This document shows positions 1 through 7,125 of a stretch of DNA of 64,000 bases, piece after piece. The stretch is from JANQEA01 sp964466035 (lineage in GTDB: Bacteria; Bipolaricaulota; Bipolaricaulia; UBA7950; UBA9294): positions 8,141-72,140 of the forward strand of contig CAYXLR010000009.1 of assembly GCA_964466035.1 (NCBI GenBank), given 5' to 3'. The position numbers and the translations under genes are program-made. The notes under the pieces were generated by a model, which ran no database searches, had not been told where the DNA came from, and saw only the letters and a list, made by a program, of their open reading frames with translations. The stretch's first letter is position 1. Every line of letters begins with the position of its first letter.

Positions 1-997
1 ACGCCTCCCCGGCGGCGAGGAAGAGGAGCCCCTTGAACAGACCGTGGGCGATCGCGTAGTCGAGAACCCCGGCCAGCGCCTGCGGCGTGCCGATCGCGAG
101 GCCCAACACGAGGTAGCCGATCTGCGACAGGGTGGAAAAAGCGAGCATCCGCTTCAGGTTCCTCGCGTACGCCGTGTACACCACGCCGAGGAGGGCCGTC
201 GCGGCGCCGAGGATCTGGAGCGTCGTCCCGAGCGGGAAGACCTGGCTCAGCCGCAAGATCACGACGATCCCCATCTTGATGACGAGGCCCGAAAGCAGGG
301 CGGAGACGGCCGGCGGCGCGGCGGAGTGGGCGGCGGGAAGCCACTGCGAGAAGCCGAACAGGCCGGCCTTCACGGCGACACCCGCGGTGAGCAGCGTGGC
401 GGCCAGCGTGACCCACGGCGCGTCGGGCCGGTCGGCGACGATCTCGGCGAGAAGGCCCAGGTTCAGCGTGCCCGTATGCCGGTACACCACGGCGACCCCG
501 ATCAGGAAGAAGCCCATGCCGATCGACGCCAGGACGAGGTACTTGAGGCTGGCCCAAACCTGTGTGGGGCGACGGTCGTAGCCGACGAGCAGGAAGCCGA
601 CCAGCGTCAACAGCTCGAGGATCACGTACTCGTTGAACAGGTCCTGGGAAAGGAGGAGCGCGAAAACGGCGCCGAGGAGGAACTGGAGGAGCGCGTAGAA
701 CAGCGGACGAGGGGCGTCCCTTCGGACGTAGAGGATCGCGGCGAGCTCGAGCAAGAGGACGAGCGGGCAGACGGCGGCCGAGACCGCGTCGAAGCGGAGG
801 ACGATGCCGAGATCGGCGGACCACCCGCCGAGGACGACGGTGATCGTCGAGCCGTCCCGGGTCTCGACGATCAGGAAGATCGTCAGCGCGGCGCTGATGC
901 ACCAGCCGACCGCAGCGAGGAGCCGCGCCGTGCGCTCGCTCAGACGGCAGAGCAGTCCGAGCACGAACCGGGAAAGGGGAAGGACGGCGAGGATCAT
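1..997 (-). CDS. mrpD: Mrp/Mbh antiporter subunit D (NuoM-like), partial
   Basis: Proton-conducting membrane subunit of a multisubunit Na+/H+ antiporter, homologous to NuoM/NuoN of complex I. About 332 residues are visible from the ATG at 997; the C-terminus lies beyond the window. Many hydrophobic helices alternate with the family's conserved charged residues: a Glu in the LFNEYVILELL helix and the Lys/His-bearing stretch KAGLFGFSQWLPAAH, followed further on by YAIAHGLFKGLLF. The start overlaps the mrpC stop (ATGA), so the two are translationally coupled. The identity as an antiporter-type transporter is secure. Whether it belongs to a free-standing Mrp antiporter or a hydrogenase-linked (Mbh) complex depends on genes to the left. 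Confidence 0.93.
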   Translation of the reverse strand, partial: MILAVLPLSRFVLGLLCRLSERTARLLAAVGWCISAALTIFLIVETRDGSTITVVLGGWSADLGIVLRFDAVSAAVCPLVLLLELAAILYVRRDAPRPLFYALLQFLLGAVFALLLSQDLFNEYVILELLTLVGFLLVGYDRRPTQVWASLKYLVLASIGMGFFLIGVAVVYRHTGTLNLGLLAEIVADRPDAPWVTLAATLLTAGVAVKAGLFGFSQWLPAAHSAAPPAVSALLSGLVIKMGIVVILRLSQVFPLGTTLQILGAATALLGVVYTAYARNLKRMLAFSTLSQIGYLVLGLAIGTPQALAGVLDYAIAHGLFKGLLFLAAGEA

Positions 998-1353
998 GGC
1001 CCCCCTCCCTCGTCGAGGTCGCGTTGGACGAGATCCTCGATGTGTCGCGAATCGGTGCTGCGGTACCGCTCGACCAAGCGCATGACGAAGACGAGGGCGA
1101 GCGCGAGGATGGCGAAATTGATGACGATCGCCGACAGAACGAGCGCCTGTGGGAGCGGATCGGCGTAGATCGCGTCGCGACAGACCGCGCAGATCGGCAC
1201 CCGCGCGTCGGGCCGATCGCCGACCGCGACGAGGCAGAGGATCGACCCCGCGTTCGTCAGGCCGAGCGCGAGAAGCTTAATCACGAGGTCCCTCCGGATC
1301 GCGATCGCCACCAGCCCGATGCCGAAGAGGACGACGCCGACGGAGAACGCCAT
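994..1353 (-). CDS. mrpC: Mrp antiporter subunit C (NuoK-like)
   Basis: Small membrane subunit of 119 residues, the usual length for MrpC/MnhC, related to NuoK of complex I. Three hydrophobic helices are visible: the N-terminal AFSVGVVLFGIGLVAIAI, a middle LLALGLTNAGSILCLVAV, and PQALVLSAIVINFAILALAL. The PQALVLSAIVI segment is the family signature. The C-terminal tail is charged and cytosolic in homologues. The start codon sits on the mrpB stop and the stop overlaps the mrpD start, so B, C and D form a tightly packed translational unit. Confidence 0.93.
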   Translation of the reverse strand: MAFSVGVVLFGIGLVAIAIRRDLVIKLLALGLTNAGSILCLVAVGDRPDARVPICAVCRDAIYADPLPQALVLSAIVINFAILALALVFVMRLVERYRSTDSRHIEDLVQRDLDEGGGP

Positions 1354-2054
1354 CAGATCTCCCCCCGGTGCCGGACGAACGACCGGAGGATCAGCCAGGC
1401 GCCGGCGACGACCTTCAGTGCGATCAGGACGTTGTACAGAGGGATCGACCCGCCGCTCAGCACCGCTCCGGGCGCTCCCTTCGGGAGGAGGTCGGCAAAC
1501 GCCGGGCGGCCGAGGGGGAGAGGAAGGAGCATCAGAAGAAGGAGGACGAGCAGCGCGCCCCGCTCGATCCGCTCCATCGCGTTCCGTCGGATGCGGCGAT
1601 CGATCGCGTCGATCCCGAGGGCGATCGACGTCAACAGCAAACCGCTCGCCGCGATCACCCCGGCGCCGAACCCTCCCCCGGGAGAGATCTGACCGAGCGC
1701 CGCCAAGTAGACGCCGAGCAAAACCGCGAGCGGGAACAGGAGGGCGGCCGACGTGCGGACGACCTCCGACTCGGCCAACGGAGGGACGTCGGGCCGCTCG
1801 CGCGCGCCGAGGTAGAAGCGAACCCCGAGGACCGCGACGAAGAAGACGAGGAGCTCGAGAAGCGAGTCGTACAACCGGTAGTTCAAGTAGACGCTCGCGA
1901 CGCGATTGGTCGCCCCGGTCTCCGCCACGGGGCGCTCGACGTACGTCGCGTGCGGCGCGGTCTCGGGGTCCACGGAGTGAAACGCGAGGAGGACGACCAG
2001 GACGACGCAGACCGTGCAGACGATCGCCAGAAGGTGGAAGGGGCGCGGCCTCAT
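1353..2054 (-). CDS. mrpB: Antiporter subunit: MbhE-type domain fused to MrpB
   Basis: A 233-residue membrane protein that is longer than a plain MrpB (about 140 residues) because it carries an N-terminal MbhE-like part. Residues 1-85 have one N-terminal helix, an extracytosolic loop, and the segment NRVASVYLNYRLYDSLLEL typical of MbhE. Residues 100-233 are the MnhB domain with the signature GQISPGGGFGAGVIAASG. The ATG at 2054 overlaps the stop of the upstream MbhD-fusion gene; an in-frame extension upstream exists but is only the overlapping gene read in another frame. The MbhE+B order follows the Mbh-type antiporter module. Function is inferred from the family: part of the ion-translocating core. 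Confidence 0.88.
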   Translation of the reverse strand: MRPRPFHLLAIVCTVCVVLVVLLAFHSVDPETAPHATYVERPVAETGATNRVASVYLNYRLYDSLLELLVFFVAVLGVRFYLGARERPDVPPLAESEVVRTSAALLFPLAVLLGVYLAALGQISPGGGFGAGVIAASGLLLTSIALGIDAIDRRIRRNAMERIERGALLVLLLLMLLPLPLGRPAFADLLPKGAPGAVLSGGSIPLYNVLIALKVVAGAWLILRSFVRHRGEI

Positions 2055-2839
2055 GCGAGGAACCTCCCGGCCAGCCGGTCGAGCTCTCCGTCCTCGCGGA
2101 GGCGCTCGATGTACGCGTCGAGCGCCGAGTGGAGGTCCCGGCGGCGGCCGTTGACGACGAACGCGTACCCGCGTGGCTGCGGATGCCGCGTCACCGAGTC
2201 GTCGGGCACGTCGGATCTCTGGACGGCGAGGAACCGGGCCAGGTCGAGGGTGACCGGCGTCTCGGCGGTGTACAGGCTCTTCGGATCGAGATCGGCGAAG
2301 TACCCTTCGTACCGAACGCGGGGGACGCCCTCTCCCGTCCCTTCCTTCGTCCCGCCGACCGTGAAGAGGGCCGTGTCGAGGTGCGGCCTCGTGGCGAACA
2401 CGCCGGCTTCCTCGCCGAGGACCCACCCGCCGGCTCCGACGTCCGCCTCCCCGCTTCGGACCAGGTCGGCGACGTCTCGATGCGGCACGAACTGAACGGA
2501 GAGGTCGAGTCCGAGGTGGCGGGCGAACCGCGCGAGGATCTCGTGCTCGAGCCCGACGATCCGGTCCCCTTCCCTCACGAAGAGGCCGGGCGCCTCGTCG
2601 GCGACGACCGTGAGCCGGCCGGTGCGGCGGATCGCGAGAACGTAGATCGCGGTGATCAGTCCGAGCCCGATGGTCGCCTCGGTGAGGGCGACGTCCGGCG
2701 CGTGAAGCAGGAGATAGGAGACGGCGAGCAGGAAGCTGAACAGGCCCATCCCGATGATCGCCGTCAGGCGCCGCCGCTGCGTCAGAGCGATCGCGGCGAC
2801 GATCGGAAGGAGGGCGAGGAGCGCCGTCCGCGCGATCAT
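2051..2839 (-). CDS. MbhD (DUF4040) membrane domain fused to a family-3 solute-binding domain
   Basis: A 262-residue fusion. Residues 1-75 hold three hydrophobic helices matching the MbhD/DUF4040 subunit, with the characteristic HAPDVALTEATIGLGL. From about residue 78 the sequence turns soluble and matches periplasmic amino-acid binding proteins of family 3: GRLTVVADEAPG, then GLEHEILARFARHLGLDL, then LVRSGEADVGAGG, ending with the YIERLREDGELDRLAGRF tail typical of that fold. The binding domain is about 180 residues, somewhat shorter than free binding proteins. It sits inside the mrp operon with overlapping starts and stops on both sides. The C-terminal domain should lie outside the membrane and may sense or bind a ligand; what it binds cannot be read from the sequence. 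Confidence 0.85.
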   Translation of the reverse strand: MIARTALLALLPIVAAIALTQRRRLTAIIGMGLFSFLLAVSYLLLHAPDVALTEATIGLGLITAIYVLAIRRTGRLTVVADEAPGLFVREGDRIVGLEHEILARFARHLGLDLSVQFVPHRDVADLVRSGEADVGAGGWVLGEEAGVFATRPHLDTALFTVGGTKEGTGEGVPRVRYEGYFADLDPKSLYTAETPVTLDLARFLAVQRSDVPDDSVTRHPQPRGYAFVVNGRRRDLHSALDAYIERLREDGELDRLAGRFLA

Positions 2840-3126
2840 CGATCGCCGGCCTCTCCGGCGTGCCGCCGCACGAACGCGCTCCGGGCGATGCTGTGGGTCG
2901 CGATCGGGTTGGTGATCAACAACAGGAACAGGAGGAGAAGGAGCGCCGCGTCGTGCCGCTCCCACCCGCCGGAAACGACGAGTCCGATCAGGACCAGTCC
3001 GAGCCCCGCGTTGTCCGACACCCCGCTCGCCTGGAGGCGGGAGTAGATGTCCCGAAACCGGAGGACGCCGAGCGTGCCGACGTAGACGAACGCCAGGCCG
3101 AGGCCGACGAGGGAGAGGGCGATCAT
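2836..3126 (-). CDS. mrpG: Mrp antiporter subunit G
   Basis: A 96-residue membrane protein matching MrpG/MnhG. Three helices are visible. The family signature GTLGVLRFRDIYSRLQASG lies between the first and second helices. The C-terminal tail, HSIARSAFVRRHAGE, is the usual basic end. It starts inside the mrpF stop (3123-3126) and its stop overlaps the start of the MbhD-fusion gene, consistent with one polycistronic message. Confidence 0.92.
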   Translation of the reverse strand: MIALSLVGLGLAFVYVGTLGVLRFRDIYSRLQASGVSDNAGLGLVLIGLVVSGGWERHDAALLLLLFLLLITNPIATHSIARSAFVRRHAGEAGDR

Positions 3127-3377
3127 CGGAATCCCCCCTCTCGTTCGAGGAAGCGCGACAGGACGACCACGCCGAGGAAGCTCAACGCCGCGTAGGTGAT
3201 CGCGACATCGAGGAAGACGGGTTCGTCGAGGGCGATCGAGGCGACCGCCAGGACGAGCACGGCGCGATTCGACGCGGAATTGTAGGCAAGAAGACGATCC
3301 CAGGCCGTCGGCCCTCTCCAGAGGCGCAGGAGGAGAAGCAGGATCGAGCCACAGAGAAGCCCCTCAACGACCGGCAT
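3123..3377 (-). CDS. mrpF: Mrp antiporter subunit F
   Basis: An 84-residue three-helix membrane protein matching MrpF/MnhF. The characteristic GPTAWDRLLAYNSASNRAV segment follows the first helix, and the last helix AITYAALSFLGVVVLSRFL is typical. It overlaps mrpE at its start (14 bp) and mrpG at its end (4 bp). In studied homologues MrpF is required for antiport and has been linked to solute efflux. Confidence 0.92.
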   Translation of the reverse strand: MPVVEGLLCGSILLLLLRLWRGPTAWDRLLAYNSASNRAVLVLAVASIALDEPVFLDVAITYAALSFLGVVVLSRFLEREGGFR

Positions 3378-3855
3378 CGTCGTCCCCCGGGAAGACGGCC
3401 TCGACCCGACGCTCGAGCGACTCCTTGATCGTCCGCCAATCGCCGTGGCTGCCGCGCCGCTGGAGCCAGTGGATGTACAACAGGTCGCCCTCGACCAACA
3501 GCGAGATGGTCGAAGGCGTCAGGGTGATCGAGTTGAGGAGGAGGAACTGCCCGAACGGATGGGTGACGCGGATCGGCAGGGCCATCAGGAGCCCCTCCTC
3601 GTCGCCAAGCAGGATTAACCGCGCGGTCAGAAGGGTCGAGAGGACGAAACGCTTGAGGAGCGTGGCGAAGAACCGGAGAAGGCGCAGCGGATGCCGAAGC
3701 GCGTGAAGCGCGGGACGCCCGCGGAGCGGGACCAGGATCCGCTGGAGCCAGAGGGCGAGGAGGGAGGCACCGACGCCGAGGGCCACCGTCTGAACGTCGA
3801 ACCGCCGCGACAGCGCGACCCAGACGAGACTCAGAACGACGATCCCGCTGACCAT
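3364..3855 (-). CDS. mrpE: Mrp antiporter subunit E
   Basis: First visible gene of the antiporter operon, 163 residues from the ATG at 3855. A GTG two codons upstream is possible, but the AGGGGG ribosome-binding site is 5 nt from the ATG and favours it. Two N-terminal helices are followed by a soluble C-terminal half containing PFGQFLLLNSITLTPSTIS, the MrpE signature, then the conserved LLYIHWL strand. A weak promoter (TTGTTC at 3902-3897, CAACAT at 3879-3874, 17 bp spacing) lies upstream. Confidence 0.9.
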   Translation of the reverse strand: MVSGIVVLSLVWVALSRRFDVQTVALGVGASLLALWLQRILVPLRGRPALHALRHPLRLLRFFATLLKRFVLSTLLTARLILLGDEEGLLMALPIRVTHPFGQFLLLNSITLTPSTISLLVEGDLLYIHWLQRRGSHGDWRTIKESLERRVEAVFPGDDDAGR

Positions 3856-3937
3856 GGGCACCCCCTCGTGCCCATGTTGCCGATTCCGCCGTGTCGGAAC
3901 AAGCGGAGTGGGTGGAAGCGGCCCGCGGCCCGGTCGT

Positions 3938-4885
3938 CTACTCCTCGATCGAGACGCGGACGTCGTCGTAGTACGCCACGCACGCCTCCGTGAGGCTCTC
4001 CTCCCCGAGGAGGACGATCCACTCGCTCGTGTCGGAGAAGTCCGCGTTCAAGGTCCCGGAGTACATCGGGGTCCCGTCGACGCGAAGCTCGTACGAACCG
4101 GCCCGGAAGTCGAACGTGTACGTGTGCCAACGATAGACGTCGGGAACGAACGGGACGGGACGCGGGACGTCGCTTCCGTACTCGGACGGCTCGCGGACGT
4201 ACGATCCCCCACCGGTCCCGGTGAACAGGTAGTACGGAAGGGAGCCGGCGATCGAGCCGAGCTCCTTCCGAGCCGGCGCGAAGAGGAACGTGTGGTCGTC
4301 CTGGTTCTGGAGGGTCATGATGCGGCAAGAGAAGACGGCGCTCTGGCCGACGCGGAGCGGCGGGATCGAGACGGCGGTGTACCGCCGGTGCCAACGGTCG
4401 TTTCCGCTGTGCACGTACAGCGCGTACCCCGGATCTCCGGCGATGTGATCGATCATCGCGTCGCCGGCCGTCGCCCACGTCGGGTCGAGCGGCCAGTGCC
4501 CCAGCGCCTCCGGGCCGTCGGAGAAGTCTTCCTGGAAGACGATCGTCCCGCTGCGGAGGTAGACCGTGATCCGCGCTTCGGTCGTGTCCGTCTTCCCGTT
4601 GACGTCGCGGACCGTCAGCCGGGCGGTGTGCGTCCCCGGATCGAGGTAGGTCGCCGTAACGACCTGGCCGGCCGAGGTCGCACCGTCCCCGAGGTCCCAC
4701 GAATAGGAGACGATCGCCGCGGAGCCGGTCGACGCGCCGGCGTCGAGCTCGATCGACTCCCCGGCGTAGACGACGACCGGCGAAACGTCGAATCGCGCCA
4801 CCGGACCGCCGCCGAGGAACGAGCAGGACGTCAGGAGGCCGACGAGAAGCGACGCCAGTCCGAGTCCGATGAGGTGCCTTCGCAT
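3938..4885 (-). CDS. PKD-domain lipoprotein
   Basis: A 315-residue exported lipoprotein. The N-terminus has a basic start, a hydrophobic core and the lipobox LTSC at about residue 21, so it should be lipid-anchored after LspA cleavage (an lspA gene lies at 59033-59509). Residues 28-115 form one PKD domain with the motif SWDLGDGATS. The remaining 200 residues are a beta-rich domain resembling laminin-G/concanavalin-like carbohydrate-binding folds (FQEDFSDGPEALGHW near its start, YYDDVRVSIEE at the end). It starts 5 bp after the aminopeptidase stop and is probably co-transcribed with it. No catalytic motif was seen; a binding or structural envelope role is inferred. Confidence 0.75.
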   Translation of the reverse strand: MRRHLIGLGLASLLVGLLTSCSFLGGGPVARFDVSPVVVYAGESIELDAGASTGSAAIVSYSWDLGDGATSAGQVVTATYLDPGTHTARLTVRDVNGKTDTTEARITVYLRSGTIVFQEDFSDGPEALGHWPLDPTWATAGDAMIDHIAGDPGYALYVHSGNDRWHRRYTAVSIPPLRVGQSAVFSCRIMTLQNQDDHTFLFAPARKELGSIAGSLPYYLFTGTGGGSYVREPSEYGSDVPRPVPFVPDVYRWHTYTFDFRAGSYELRVDGTPMYSGTLNADFSDTSEWIVLLGEESLTEACVAYYDDVRVSIEE

Positions 4886-4890
4886 CGCCG

Positions 4891-5979
4891 TCACCCGACC
4901 TCGATCAGCTCGTCCTTGGGAAAGCCGGTGATGACTTCGCACCCCTCCGGGCCGACGACGACGTCGTCCTCGATCCGGACGCCGCCGAACCCGGGCAAGT
5001 AAATCCCCGGTTCGATCGTCATCACCATCCCCGCTTCCAGAAGATCCTCGTGCTGTGGCGTCAACCAGGGCGCCTCGTGAACCTCGAGCCCGATTCCGTG
5101 GCCGAGCCCGTGTCCGAAGTGCTCCGCGTGTCCGGCCTCGGCGATCAGATCCCGGGCGACGGCGTCGATCTCCGAGGCCTTCTTCCCGGTTCGAACGGCG
5201 GCGATCGCTGCCAGGTTCGCTCGCAGCACGGTCTCGTAGATCTCCCGCGCTTTCGCCTCGGGCTCGCCGACGGACACGGTCCGCGTGATGTCGGAGCGGT
5301 AGCCGCCGCAGCAAGCGCCGAAGTCGAACAGCAGCAGATCGCCCTCGGCGAGCGGCCGCGGGTCGAGCGAAGGGTTGTAGTGGTTGAGCGCCGTGTTCGG
5401 ACCGGTCGAGACGTTGACGTCGAACGCGATCCCTTCCGCCTCCGTCCGTCGGATCAGTACCTCCAACCGCAGGGCGATCTCCGCCTCGCTCATCCCGACA
5501 CGAAGCTCCGGGAGGAGGCTCGCGAACGCCTCGTCGGCGATCGCCGCCGCCCTTCTGAGACAGTCGATCTCCTCCGGCGACTTCGTCCGGCGGAGCGTCG
5601 CGACCGGGTCCTGCTCCGCCGCCAGCGTGAAATCGCCGAGCTTGCGAAACCCCTCGACCCAGTCGTAGGACGTCCGCGCGGAGGGAAAGACGATCCGATC
5701 CCATCCGCGCGCGGAGATCGCCTCCGCGGTCGCCGTCATTCGCCATCGTCGGTCGTCGACGATCGAAAGTCCGTCCGTCTCGCGCTTCGCCTGCTCCACG
5801 TACCGCGAGTCGGTCACGAGGACCGTCTCGCGCTCCGAGAGGAGGAGCGCGCCCTCCCCGGTGAATCCGGTCAGGTACCGTAAACTCACCGGGTCCGAGC
5901 CCTCGTGGTCGATCGCGAGGTAGGCGTCGGCTTCGATCGCCTCCAACAGAGCGCGCTGTCGATTCCGATAGTCTGGCAT
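4891..5979 (-). CDS. Xaa-Pro aminopeptidase family (M24B) metallopeptidase
   Basis: A 362-residue enzyme that removes N-terminal residues preceding proline. The creatinase-like N-terminal domain covers about 1-125 and the pita-bread catalytic domain about 130-362. All five metal ligands are recognisable in order: the two Asp of LLLFDFGACCGGYRSDITR, the His of HGLGHGIGLEVHE, the Glu of TIEPGIY, and the Glu of GVRIEDDVVV. Length fits the short PepQ/YqhT-type enzymes. It is cytosolic, with no signal peptide. It is divergent from pheS, and its promoter shares a -35 box with the pheS promoter. PepP and PepQ substrate types cannot be separated by eye. Confidence 0.9.
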   Translation of the reverse strand: MPDYRNRQRALLEAIEADAYLAIDHEGSDPVSLRYLTGFTGEGALLLSERETVLVTDSRYVEQAKRETDGLSIVDDRRWRMTATAEAISARGWDRIVFPSARTSYDWVEGFRKLGDFTLAAEQDPVATLRRTKSPEEIDCLRRAAAIADEAFASLLPELRVGMSEAEIALRLEVLIRRTEAEGIAFDVNVSTGPNTALNHYNPSLDPRPLAEGDLLLFDFGACCGGYRSDITRTVSVGEPEAKAREIYETVLRANLAAIAAVRTGKKASEIDAVARDLIAEAGHAEHFGHGLGHGIGLEVHEAPWLTPQHEDLLEAGMVMTIEPGIYLPGFGGVRIEDDVVVGPEGCEVITGFPKDELIEVG

Positions 5980-6038
5980 GCGAACGGACCGTCCTCCCCG
6001 CGGGAGAGCGACGGGGCTCCCGCGTCGGTTTCGGCAAG

Positions 6039-6065
6039 ACTATACGCCGAAAAGCTTCTTGTCAA
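6039..6065 (-). promoter_or_regulatory. Promoter of the M24 peptidase-PKD lipoprotein pair
   Basis: On the minus strand TTGACA (6065-6060) and TATAGT (6044-6039) are separated by 15 bp, shorter than ideal but with a consensus -35. A transcript starting near 6032 would have a leader of about 53 nt before the ATG at 5979. The -35 box overlaps the -35 box of the opposing pheS promoter. Confidence 0.6.
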
Positions 6066-6087
6066 CGGGAATTGCGGCCGATATAAT
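6059..6087 (+). promoter_or_regulatory. pheS promoter, near-leaderless
   Basis: TTGTCA (6059-6064), 17 bp, then the consensus TATAAT (6082-6087). The ATG of pheS is at 6097, only 9 nt after the -10 box, so transcription should begin within a few bases of the start codon. No Shine-Dalgarno sequence fits in that space. Confidence 0.8.
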
Positions 6088-6096
6088 CCGCACCTT

Positions 6097-7101
6097 ATGA
6101 CCCTCGACGAGTTGCGAACGGCGATCGAGGAACTCGAGCGCGATCTGCGCGAGCGCCTCGCGACGGTCGACGGCGACGCGGCGCTCGACGCCCTCCGGGT
6201 CGATTTTCTCGGCCGAAAGGGGCGGGTCGCTCGGCTGTTCAAGAACCTCGGCCAGCTCGACGCGCCGCTTCGGCGCGAGGCCGGCCGGTTGCTCAACGCG
6301 CTGAAGGAGACGGTGAACGAGGCCGTCTCCCAGAAGGAGGAGGCGGCGCGCCGCGGTCGCCTTGAGGAGCGGCTCGTCGCGGAGCGGGTCGACATGTCCC
6401 TTCCGGGCGTCCACACCTCGTTCGGGTACCTCCATCCTCTGACGGTGGTCCAGCGCGAGATCGAATCGATCTTCATGAAGATGGGGTTCTCCGTCGCCTC
6501 GGGCCCGGAGATCGAAGCCGAGTACTACAACTTCGACGCCCTGAACATCCCCGTCGAGCATCCGGCTCGGGCGGATTGGGACACGTTCTACATCGACGAG
6601 ACGACGCTGCTGCGCCCCCACACGTCTCCCGTCCAGATCCGGGTCATGGAGCAGACGGAGCCGCCGGTCCGGGTCATCTGTCCGGGACGATGCTATCGGC
6701 GCGACACCCAGGACGCGACCCACTCGCCGGTCTTCCACCAGGTCGAGCTCCTCTGGGTGGAGGAGGGGCTCTCCCTCGCCAACCTCAAGTACGTCCTCGA
6801 GGTGTTCACCCACGAGTTCTTCGGAGAGGGATACACGATGCTCTTCTCCGGCGACTACTTTCCGTTCACCGAGCCGTCCGTGCAGGTGCACATCAAGGCC
6901 CCCGGCGCGGACGACTGGCTCGAGATCATGGGGGCGGGAATGGTCGACCCGGCCGTCCTGGAGGCGGTCGGATACGACACGGAGATCTACACCGGCTTTG
7001 CGTTCGGCCTGGGGATCGAGAGGATGGCGATGCTGAAGTACGGAATCGACGACATCCGCGTCTTCTTGACGAACGACCTCCGCTTCATCCGCCAGTTCTA
7101 G
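6097..7101 (+). CDS. pheS: Phenylalanyl-tRNA synthetase alpha subunit
   Basis: Catalytic alpha subunit of the (alpha-beta)2 PheRS, which charges tRNA-Phe. 334 residues from the ATG at 6097, the normal length. The N-terminal coiled coil spans about 1-85 and is basic. The class II catalytic domain follows: FHQVELLWVEE is motif-2-like, and FAFGLGIERMAMLKYGIDDIR is motif 3 at the C-terminus. The motif ALNIPVEHPAR before the core is the usual PheS signature. The beta subunit gene pheT normally lies next to pheS but is absent: the next gene downstream is fabF on the opposite strand. An in-frame extension upstream is excluded because the promoter lies within it. Confidence 0.96.
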   Translation: MTLDELRTAIEELERDLRERLATVDGDAALDALRVDFLGRKGRVARLFKNLGQLDAPLRREAGRLLNALKETVNEAVSQKEEAARRGRLEERLVAERVDMSLPGVHTSFGYLHPLTVVQREIESIFMKMGFSVASGPEIEAEYYNFDALNIPVEHPARADWDTFYIDETTLLRPHTSPVQIRVMEQTEPPVRVICPGRCYRRDTQDATHSPVFHQVELLWVEEGLSLANLKYVLEVFTHEFFGEGYTMLFSGDYFPFTEPSVQVHIKAPGADDWLEIMGAGMVDPAVLEAVGYDTEIYTGFAFGLGIERMAMLKYGIDDIRVFLTNDLRFIRQF

Positions 7102-7125
7102 TCCAACGGCGAACGCCGTTCCGCT

